The position numbers and the translations under genes are program-made. A stretch of DNA of 64,000 nt from Heliopora coerulea (lineage: Eukaryota; Cnidaria; Anthozoa; Scleralcyonacea; Helioporidae), in contig JASJOG010000092.1 in NCBI GenBank assembly GCA_030142905.1, positions 620,001 to 684,000 of the forward strand, read 5' to 3'. Of the stretch, positions 1-12,000 are shown one piece after another. The notes beneath the pieces are model-generated. The model did no database searches. It was not told the origin of the DNA and was given only the letters and a program-made list of their open reading frames with translations. Every line of letters starts with the position of its first letter. Positions within the stretch are counted from its first letter, which is position 1.

Positions 1-3000
1 TCTATAAACAATTCCTTTTGCATGTAAATAACTAAAAGCTTCGACAACACAAGCTACGTAAAATCTACAGGTACTGTCGTCGAAAGAACCTCTGAAAACA
101 GAGAAAGAAACAGTAAACATTTTCCCGTTTCTATCAATGCACAAAAGAAACGTGGAAGTTTAGTAGCACGAGACATGTCGGTGCACAGCCCTGGTACCCA
201 ACATTTTCAATTCTCCCGAACTCCTACGACGTGAACAGAAACAAAATGTTTGCAGTTTACCTATTGCATTTCACAAAGCCCTTATTTTACACATGGTAAC
301 TAGATCACTCAGTGAAAAACCTCATTAGTTCCAACTAAAATTTTCATTCTAGGGATTATGAAAGAGCCGTCCCCATATAATGGTAGGTCTGTGCATGAAC
401 TGCTCTGCCTGACGCTGTGACTTACTTGTCTCTGAGAATTGTCCAAAGTTCTCCTCCCAGACACGGTTCTAGCAGCATGTATAAATATTTTCTATCTTTG
501 TACGTCCTGTACAGCCTATATGACGGGGAAAAAATCAAGAAGTGAATAAATAAAAGAGCAATTCGTTATCATGAACATGTTTGCTGGCAGCGCATGGTTT
601 GTCCTCACTTACCTAACTATAAAGGGACATTTCGCTTCAGACATAATTTTCTTCTCTGACATTATGTGATCTTGTTGCCTTGTTTCTACAATGTGATGTT
701 TTTTGAGCTGTTTCAATGCAAAAGTCTTCTGGCTCGTTTCATCTTTAACCTTTATCAGAACAAAATAAACATTAGGGGTTTTGTGGCTGTATGGCAGAGT
801 CAAAAAAACTTTGTTTAAGTTTGGGATTTACTACAGTTTTAATTAAGTTGATTACGATCAGTGAAAGGGTACCATAAAGGAAAGGGATAACGATAAAATA
901 AAGGAGATAAGGGTAAGGTAAGGGGATAAGGGTAAAGGGATAAGGGTAAGGTAAGAGGATAATGCTTAGGTAAGAGGATAATGCTTAGGTAAGAGGATAA
1001 GGGTAAGGTAAGGGGATAAGGGTAAGGGGATAAAGAAAAGGTAAGGGGATAAGAGCAAGGTAAGAGGGTGAGAATAAGGTAAGGGAATAAGGGTAAGGCA
1101 AGGGAATATGGGTGAGATAAAGGGATAAGGGGATAAGGGCAAGGTAAAGGGATAAAGGAAAGGTAAGGGGATAAGGGTAAAATAAGGGGATAAGGGTGAG
1201 GTAAAGGGATAAGGGCAAGATAAGGGGATAAAAGAAAAGTAAGGGGATAAGAGTATGGTAGGGGATAAGAGTATGGTCAGGGGATAAGGATAAGGTAAGA
1301 GAATAAGGATAAGGTAAGAGGATAAGGGTAAGGTAATGGGATAAGGGTAAATTGGATAAAGGAAAGATAAGGGGATAAGGGTAAGGTAAGGGGATAGGGC
1401 AAGGAGATAGGGTAAGGGGATAGGGTAAGGGGATAGGGTAAGGGGATAGGGTAAGGGGATAGGGTAAGGGGATAGGGTAAGGTAAAGGGATAAGGGTAAA
1501 GTAAAGGGATAAGGGTAAGGTAAGGGAATAAGGGTAAGGTAAGGGGATAAGGGTATGGTAAGGGGATAAAGGAAAGGTAAGGGGATACAAGTAAGGTAAG
1601 GGGATAAGGGTATGGTAAGGGGATAAGGGTAAGGTAAAGGGATAAGGGCAAGGTAAGGGGGTAAAGGAAAGGTAAGGGGATAAGGGTATGGTAGGGGATA
1701 AGGGTAAGGTAAGGGGATAAGGGTAAGGTAAGGGGATAAGGGTAAGGTAAGGGGATAAGGGTAAGGTAAGGGGATAAGGGTAAGGTAAGGGAATTAGGGT
1801 AAGGTAAGGGGATAAGGGTGAGATAAGGGGATATGGGTGAGGTACAGGGATAAGGGCAAGGTGATGGGATATAGGAAAGGTAAGGGGATAAGGGTAACGT
1901 AAATGAATAAAGGTAAGGTATCTCTCTCCTTTACCACTCCCTTTCCACTCACCCTAACCTTGAGAAATAGAAGAACTTATGCCTTGCCATTTATGCGAGG
2001 ATTAAAATACAAAATTCTGATTTCTACAGATCTGGTAGAAACACTAAACTATTCAAACTAAACAGTATTACTTTTACCAATTCAACTCTACCAAATCCTC
2101 CAACACCAAGTGTCTTGATAAAAGTGAAGTTTGATAACTGAATATGAGCAAATTCGCTATCTTGTTCTTTAAATTCACTGTAACAAAGAAACCTGAGCTT
2201 CATGTTTGGTCAAATTTAAAAATCAACAAACTCAAGCTACTGACCAGACACCACAAATCCAAAGTCTAAAATTTCTAAAACCTTGAAATTCTATCCACAG
2301 TAACAAACACAAACTTACCTAGCTATCTTGACAGCATCATGCACTTGAATTTCATCCTTGTAAGTGTCATGGATTTCATCCAATCCACCAATAAACTGTG
2401 AGTATGCTCTAGAATAAGAAATGTTTTTATTATCGTAATAACCTTCAGTACAAATTTAAATAATTTAAAGAAAGCATCCAGTCCATATCCTCCAAACAAG
2501 AACTGAGTGATAATAGTAGATTTACTTACTCTCTATCCAGAACAAGACAATGTGTCCCTCCTTTACCAGCAATACAGTTTGCAGTACGGAAATCATCTCT
2601 ACCACAAGAAGATAAATTTCAAAACTTACACAACTGCTTTTAATTCAGTCAAATAATTGTGATGTTCTATGATTGTATAAGATATAACTTCATATGTACA
2701 TTTGCTGGATTCTCTCCTTTTACCCATAAAGAGTCAGGCATTACAGTTTGCTGAATGAAATGATCTGGCATTGGTCAGAATAAAATTCTAGTGTGCAGCC
2801 TTGCCTCTCAATTGGTTTAATTTCACTTTCCACCTTAACAGTAGTTACATGTACAAACTACAATGTTCTCACATGAAAATAGTAATTGAAGATATTTACA
2901 GTTGTCAACAACTTTACTTGAACCAGTATTGCATACTTTTATAATAATTTACCTATGATATTTTATTTAATTACATATTTCAGAAGTATGTATTTGTTAG

Positions 3001-6000
3001 AACCTGCATGTGTGCAAGTGTACCAGAGCATGACATGTAATGTTAGACATACCCTTGCAAAGCCTTCTCCCCAAAATACTGTCCATTTGTTAGTTGTCTT
3101 ATCATTACTGGCTCATCATGAAGACTCTTTCTTTGAGTGACTATGATCTAAATGACAAAAAAAAACATCAAAAGTAATCTGATCAGTAAACAAGGTTGCT
3201 TTAACTCATTAAAAAACCATATCCAGCAGACAACTTTAAAAAAATATAAGATAAAACATATTCTGAAGAATAACATCATCTTAAAAACTCAAGATATGAA
3301 TCAATGACAAGACAAAATTTTGTTTGAAATTGTGATATTTCAACTTTATTTCAAAGTCATCCTTAAACTGTCTGATGATGACTTTGAAATAAAGTTGAAA
3401 TATTACAGTTTCAACCAAAATTTCATCTTGTCATTGACTCATATCTTGAGTTTTCAAGATAAGGTTATTTTTTGGAATATGTTTTACCTTAACTCACTAA
3501 GGGGCAGGGCTCATCACCTTGATGAATAAAACTGTCTGGCCTTAGCCAGAGTAAAATTATAAAGTGTGTGCTTGCCACTGAATGGGATAAGATTATTGAA
3601 ATTAATGACATTTAACAGAAAGACCATGTTTTGTCTCTGTCTGTTTGCATGTTTGTTTGTATTTAATCTGATAAAAAAAGCCTTAACTAGCATAAAATAT
3701 CAGATGACAACTTATGGTATCTGAAGATATTCTGCCAATTTCAGAATTTGATGATTTCATACATACTGTTCCCTTCTTAATGATAAAGAATGTTTCTCCT
3801 CTAGCTCCTTGTCTGATGACATACTCTCCTTCATCATAACGTTGTTCATCAATAACATCAGCTATCTTCAATAAAGATTCCTCTCCTAATGCTTTAAGAA
3901 GTGGCACACTGAAAACAAAGCAAAAACAAGCTGAGAGATTTTCAAATGAAAGGCTTGCAGCACCAATGGGCAAACTTGGTGGGAAAAATAGTGGCTATTA
4001 CCCCTGCTAATGGTAAAATTCTGGCTCTTTTGTTAAGATATTTTGATGGGAGAAAAACATACAGGAAAGCATTATTTACATTCAATATTTTCCTGCATTT
4101 TCAGTAGTTCATGCTCAGCTGAATTAAAGCCTGATGGTTACTGTATCCAGTTCAAATGATTCAATTTCTTGTCTTTGGCTAATTTGTTAAGGCAAACCAG
4201 CAACATGTTCAGAATTTTTCAGAGGGTGGTATTTTTGCATCAAATTACTTTTAGTGAATGTTTCCTGGGGTTCAACATCAAGTAAATCCAATATAAATAT
4301 GCAAGACACAAAAATGTTTTCAATATACATTGTTGTGTTTGTGGTAGCTTGGTAATTATGTTTTTAATATGCATGCTCTCAAGCTGTTCTCTCAGAAAAA
4401 CTTTCTGAGTCCCTGATGGGAATCGAACCCATAACCTTCTGATCACTGGTGAGACGCTCAAACCATTGAGCTACAAAGACTCAGATGGTGAGCAAAGGTT
4501 AAATTTGTGTACTGGTTTGTTTGTGTACTGGTTTGATTCCCGTCAGGGACTCAGAAAGTTTTTCTGAAAGAACAGCTTGATAGCATGCATATTAAAAACA
4601 TAATTACCAAGCTACCGCAAACACATCATTGATTAACATAAAAATAGATGACATATCGAGACTAGCAGACTGGCAGTACATATGTCTACCATTTATACGA
4701 ACCAGTACAAAAATTTAACCTTTGCTCACCATCTGAGTCTTTGTAGCTCAATGGTTTGAGCATCTCACCAGTGATCAAAAGGTTACGGGTTCGATTCCCA
4801 TCAGGGACTCAGAAAGTTTTTCTGAGAGAACAGCTTGAGAGCGTGCGTATTAAAAATATACATTGTGTTTGACAGAACTTGATTTTTAATGTAATTTTGT
4901 TTATTTATAACTGATTTAAGATTCACATACACATGAATGTGAGTTGTACTTCCCAGCCCACTGCAGTATGCCCCTTACTTAAAACAAATATAAAGTGGGC
5001 TTTGAGCAGTTAAAGCCTTCAGACTGGATTTTGGCAACTGGATTCTGGTCATGTGAATTCAAAAAAAATGTCAGCAAATTGGTCAAATTTGTCACAAAGC
5101 AGTCAGACTTACTGTACCTTTTCAAGAACTCCATGTGCTCTGCCTGGCGCATCAGACCAGTCTTCATCATTATTGTTTGAAATGTCCGACGATCAATCAC
5201 CCAAAGACTGGCATCGGTCAGAGCTTAAAACAGTTGAAACAAATTCCTAAGTATTACTAAGTAATAGTTTACTGGTAGGCATGTGGTGAAAAATTGGACA
5301 TATTAACCCTTTCACAACCACATGTGTACCCTTCATGTGTCAAATTGTCTACCATTAGCCAGATAAATATATCCAAGTACATCTACAGTAGGCAAAGGGT
5401 TCAGAGCCATGGTTATTACTTTGAAATTAGTAATAAAAAAAATGCATACAATACCTCTTACTGATGCTGTTCTTGTGCAGTTATACAGTATGGCAAGCTC
5501 ACCAAATGCCTTGCCAGGTCCCATGTTCCCCAATACTTGTCCCTCCTTGGTGACTATACATTTCCCCTCTAAATGATAAAGCAATAGTACCAAGTTACTG
5601 GTACTGGTACTAAAGAAATGATAGTATAAACAATATGCATGTACATTCTGCAAGTCCTAATGCTATACACAGTGGCACAGAGACACTTTCAGTCCTCACA
5701 CAGACCTCCACTTCACCATACAGACCAACAAGCCTTTGCACCTATATTCAAATTAACAGTGTGACAGACATTTATCTCAGCATTTTACAAATAATGGATC
5801 ATTCAGCCATTTAAATTCATTCCTTGTGATGACAGTACCTTCTGTACATTGAATGTGGAAAGAATTACTGTATGGGTTTTGGGTATTTAATGCCAAATTT
5901 GCAGCCTTTTACAAAAGCAACCTAACTGCTTTCGAGAACAATAAGGTAAAATTTCAATCTTGAGATCTTGATTAACAACCATACATTGCAGTTTTGGTAG

Positions 6001-9000
6001 ATAAAATTTAAGTTTGTTTTCAAAGTACAGAAAATAAATTTTCAGTTGTAAACTTTAACAGTGGTTGTGAACCCCTGTCCTCAAACTGTTATTTGGCTCA
6101 TTGTGCACCAGTTTTGAAATGGAAAATAAACACTTCCTTGCCCATGACACAGACTGTACTCTAATACATACCTCCCAAGACAAACAAGTGTGATCCAGTG
6201 TCCCCTTCCTGTATAATAACCTGATTTCTCCTGAACTTTGTTTCATACATACAATCAACCACTTCCCGGATTTGGGAAGGCTCAAGATATGTGAGAAAGT
6301 CATTATCCAAGATTGCCTCCTTTATCAAGTCTTTTGACCTGAAGATTAAAATGTTAACAGAAAATTAAGAAAACCACTGACACATCTTTAACTTTTAAAA
6401 CTTGATCTCTCAAAACCATCTGTTTTGTCTTCCAAAATGCATCTTTGTTTGCAAACTAGACAACTGTGGAGAACAGCTAAGCTGACAAAAAAAACCTGTA
6501 TAAAAACTGCGTGGAAAACCCATGATCTATTCAAAAAACTTCACCATAAACTTTTCTCTAACCTTTTCACTGTATTTTGATAACCTCTTCAACAAAATAA
6601 AGGCAGGGCAAATAGTTGGCACTTTAAATCAATGAACTCAGTGTTGTACTATGTTGGTTCTTTCACTGACACAGAAAATGACTGAGAAATGTGACAATTT
6701 TTCTGCTTTCATACAGGAAAAGCCATCAAGTGGTTGGCTACAAACAACCATCATGAATTAGATCTGATTACGAATGTCTAGATTTCATAGAAAAAGTAAC
6801 TGTACCATATATACTGGCGTGATTTTGAAATGCTGATGAAATACACTAGTTACTTAAAACCCATCCTCAAGGCCATGTCAACCCATTAAGGGGCAGGTGG
6901 TACACACTGTTTAATAAAAACATTTAGATTTAGCTGAGATAAAATTCTAAAGTGCACTCTTGCCCCCTAACAGGTTAAGAGAAAATTTCACAGTTACCCT
7001 ACTCAGCTGAAATCAGTCAGAAAATTTCTGGACTTGAATAGGATTTGAATTAATATCTTTCATATAATGGGCTAGTGCTTGATGTAGCTCTATTGATAAA
7101 GAAGTGGTCTGGCAATCCAATAGTGTAAGTTTAAATCTTGCTTATATTAACAAATTTCTTAATTGATTTCCACAGGGCACATGCAGTTATCATGAAGAAT
7201 TCTGTTCATGTATCTCTGAGGATGATTCTATGACATGTAGTTATGGACAGCCAAGTTGTCATCATGGAAATGAATTTTATCGATTTGTCACCTTACAACT
7301 TCTGGTATATGGCTGTTTGATATTCTACAGTTCTAAGGCAGATGGGCAGGTGAAAGATGTGATACTCAAACAAAACAACTTTTAAATTGAATAAATGCCC
7401 CACTTTCTATTGCTCTGTTTTTGATGACAAACATGAGGGCTGCAAATGACAGTCATGAATACACCACTTCATGCAACATGTAAGTGAATTGTTAGACAAG
7501 CCTAAATATTCCACGTGGATTGTCAACCCTGACCATTTTATTTCCACCATTTCACTCTTTCTAGCCTTGTTAACATGTTTGGTACAGGAAGAATAGCAAA
7601 TTTTTTTGCAAACTGCAATGTTATACTCCCCTCATCCTCTACCTAGATGATGTATATATCCATGACTACCATATCTACTACAAGCCTTATTCCTCCAATC
7701 ATTAGATAACCATAACTCACATTAAACCTCATTTTAATCTGTCAGTAGTCAGAGGTTTTAATTTCCACAGGATACAAGTAACTGGTCTGTGAACAACCAA
7801 ATTTACAAAACTAAGCCAAAAACCACATGGCCTCACAATTTCAGCTGAATGCACTAATTATTCACAGTCTGACATTCCAAAGCAATTAAAAACATTCTCT
7901 GCTGCCAAGTAATCATGGAATACTCACACAGCATATGTGATTTTGTGAAAACATATCTTTGCTGTAGCTCAACCTAAACTTGTTTTATTTTCAATCTCTT
8001 ATGGATTCTGTGAAATACAATGTATCTTAATCAACCAAGAGATGTTATCTTAGACTTTAAACATATCAATTAAAATCTCAAAGGAATTCAAATCAGGACT
8101 TTGTCGAAAGATTGGTAAACAGTGAAAGAAATAAAATTCATATTTCCTTCATTGTGAGTGTAGAGATCAAAGTGTGTTACACTTCTGTGTTGGTAACTTA
8201 ACAATTACTATACTGCACAATTGATGCCAGCTGAAAAACCAATAAACATACCTTGAAAGAACAAATAAAGATTTAAATAAATATCAAAAACGAAAATCCC
8301 TTAACTGAGCATGAAGTTATAGTGTTGCACATGAGAGAAAAATCAGATAAAGTTCAGCTTATAAACATTCTAAATTTACTGGACAAGGTAAAGGAAGAGA
8401 AAAGAGATCATGAGTCACAAAAGATCTGGGAAAGAGAAAAACAAAGTAACGACGACATTTCAGTTTACAGTTGACGCATCTTATTTGATCACACTTAAAT
8501 GAACATAAATCACTGCATAAAAGTGATAAAATTATCATTGGCAAATGATTTGCCAAGGAAAAGCTGGCGAACCAGAATCAAACCTTTTGGGCATAAATCT
8601 TTTGTAAAAGTAACCTGAGAAGAATTAATCGATCCACCCCCTTGCTGGGTTTTGCAAAACAAAATCGTAGTACGTAGGACGAGTTTGATTTGCCATAGTA
8701 TTTGGATAATTCTCATTAAGTGCTGTTGCTAAGTCATTCATATGCATTATCTTCCTTTGTAAATTGTTGAAAGACGGTGCGTATATCTTGTACTAATTCA
8801 CATTTCTAAAAATCCTTAATCGCAAGTTTGCATAGCCTACATTTTGCTCAGGGTTTTTTCACTGCATGCAAATTTCAACCTGAACTCACTGACTAATGTA
8901 TGTTTAAACGTCCCACAGCGCATCGTGCAATCATCTTTTCTCATTCTCTATTAACTAAAGACAATGAACGAATCAGGATATATTTGAAGAGAGTCAAGCA

Positions 9001-12000
9001 TGCTTGACAGAATGGACAAATGGGGCCCTTGCCATGAACTCACAGCGTACCAAGCATCCTTTTAAAACGAATTGTTCAAACTGCTGTCAAGTGTTGGGAA
9101 AACCAACACGTGTGGCACCAGAGTTTGAAAGCAGGCAATTTCTCCCAGTCTATTAAAAACAAATTGCTTTGTCTTGACAACAGCGTGTTGAGCGGCAAAA
9201 ATTTAGCATATTCTTAATTGCTTATCCAGCCTTGAGACTCAATGTCTAATTGCGAACTATGTTCATTTCACCGAGCAAGTATGTTGGATTTCCCAAGAGG
9301 AAACCACTCTGGACAATTGACATGAAATTCCGCTCGTGTATACTCGAGCACGCCAACAGGATTGTTTAATTAAGAATTTTGATCTACTAAAAGACAATGA
9401 GAGCACAGTAGCTCAAAAGAGCCGAAATATGAGCTTGTGGTGTTTAGCTAGGCAGTGTGATTGATTAAAGGTTTGAACAAAAAAAAAACGATCTAGAGCT
9501 ATAACCTTAGATAAACTATCGTGCAACCGGTGTCAAAACAGCACCTCACTTTTACTCCGGAAGATCACGGCAGGATTGTCGGTCTCGAGTTCTCATGCCA
9601 ACAAGGAAACATATTTGCTCAAACAAAACAGACACACGAACCCACGAGCTAATTCTCTTGTGGCACCTCCTAACATTCGCAATCGTTCTTTGTGGAAAAC
9701 CAAAAAAATCAAATAACACTTAACAATTGCACCAAACTAGCAATTACTACCCGCAAATATGCTGACAAAAATTCCCCCAGTGAGTCAACCGAGCGGATGG
9801 CAAGGTTAGGCAACCAAATATTGTAAACCGTTCATATATAAACACGAGAATAGATGCGCTTGCCTGATCGATTTCGAATGGTACCTCAACGATGCGGATT
9901 TTTTGTCCTCAAGATTTTTAGCCAAGGTCGGTTCAGCTGAGATACCTTGTCGAGGTAATCGAGACTTCGGTTCGCTGCTGGCAGCCGGTTGCAACACGGA
10001 ACGATATTTATCCAATTCGCTTTCCAATTTTCTGATCTGGTCATCTTTACGGCGAAGTTCTTGCTCCAAAACATTTATTCTACTATTTTTGATCTTGACT
10101 TCGTCCGTTTTATCCTGCAAAGCCTGCTGCAGTTCCCGAAGACTGCCCATCTTTGAATTGTCTCGAATTCGACTGAACATCGATCTCGAATTAAAAGTAG
10201 ATCTAGGAAGTGTTTTTATTATCAGCTCAACAGTTCAACGCAATCCACACAAACTGAATTACAAAGCACCCGCGTGAAGGCTTGTGGGTAGAGAAAGCGG
10301 CAAAGATCAAGAAGGCGGAAAACAAACAATTTTCAGCAGCGCAGCCTAACGTCTTCAGTTATTTTTTATTTCGAGACATTCTCACGCAAGGGTGATGTTT
10401 CGTAATCCTCGACAGTTCTCTTTCGAAGTCTCTTCCTGATTTAAGCCTATCAAAATGGCGAATATTAGGTTACAAAGTGAACAAAATTAGCCAATTTGCG
10501 CGGCTAGAATTATTAAAAACACATGAGTTTGTGGTAGCTTGGCCAGACAATCAGAAAAAGCAAATTTCGGAATCCGTGACCCTGCATTATGCTCTTGGCC
10601 TGTTTACTGACAAACTCAGTCTTTCGGAGATTAAAGCGGCATATTGGCTAGTTTCGTCGTAAGAGGCTTCGCTGAACAAACAGCGTCGGCAAACACATAA
10701 TTCTTTATTACTTAATCCTGTTGTTTTTTCTAATTTTATATTGCAAGCAAGCATCCATAAAATTCAATTTGAAGAGCTGACAGAAATAAAAAAATAGGCG
10801 TAGAAAAGGAGTTAATTAATTAACTAAATTTGGTGAAAATGCGATGAAAGTGAATAACAAAAAAAATAGACGAAGTTTATAAGGCTTTCGTCGAAAGTGT
10901 GGTGACAGTACCCAGACAGACAATGGCTCCTTGGCGTACTTGACTAAAATGGAAAAACTGTTTACTTAACATTGGTCTATTTATAGACGTGTTTGTTCCA
11001 CGAGGCCACGAGTGACATCTCTGGACACTGATTGGACAGAACGGACTTAAATCAATAGTCTGAGAGAATAAAAACATAATCCTACATACTATGCTGTGGT
11101 TTCTTTTAGTGCTGCCAAAACAAAGGATGTAGGGTCAAGAAGACAGTAGTGGCAGTGCGTGACGATTCATAATCTACTAATCTGTCATTAATCGATCGGT
11201 TATTAAGCAATCAAGGAATGATAGAAAGTGATCGGACTCTTGATAGATACGGAATGTAACTTAGACAGAAAACCTTAAGTCATTGAATTAGGAGGCAAAA
11301 TGAATCTCGAACGAGTCAAAAACATGTTCTGGTTATTAACCACGGAAGTTTATCAAAACTCTTCCTCTCTGAATCGCCAAGAAATCCCAAATCAGGGTTC
11401 TATATAAACGGAACTGCGAGGTCGTTAAAGTCTCGAATTGGAATGAAATGAAATTTCTTCGCAAATGCAAAGGAACGAAAGTACCTTGTATCGAGAATTT
11501 GTTTGTCCCGCCTCTTTTTCCGTACGTAATACTTTAACATTGCCAATAAATCCTCAACAGAATTCTGAGCAGAAATGAGTCAAGTTTTGAAAAATGTTGT
11601 CACAAAGACGAACTTACAGTAGATTGACTAAGATTCAACTTGTTTCAGAAGTAAAGCTCAGTTCTAAACTGAACGAATCATTGTTACACATACTTGAGTA
11701 ACTGTTTCCAACGTCACACTAACATCCTCCAGCCAGCTAACCAGAAAAACGTGGGGATGGACGAGAAGGACGAGAATAGCGGTAAGATAAGACTGCAGAC
11801 AAATCGAGGTGCAGATAAGACTCCAGACAAAACCAAGAAGGGTTAATTAACGAGACAGAAAGCTTAAATTTCGTCCGGTCCGAGATGTCTGCACAAGTAA
11901 AACCGTCTGGTGTTAGCAAGAGTAAAACAATTTGGAATTCTTTGAGATCAGTCACGGCAGTTACCAACCTTTGAACTTTTTACCGTATAATAATAAACTT

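Noticed and set aside
985..1651. Long Pro/Leu/Tyr-rich open frames on the minus strand
   Set aside because: Translation of the minisatellite; the period and bias explain the open frame.
4400..4490. Apparent tRNA gene (minus strand)
   Set aside because: A and B boxes are present, but the sequence continues into a repeated non-tRNA body and has inverted copies nearby; better read as a SINE head.
10477..10662. 61-codon plus-strand frame beside the PRKG1 beta-like exon
   Set aside because: It has no ATG; the nearby ATGGCG is in another frame and stops after 11 codons.
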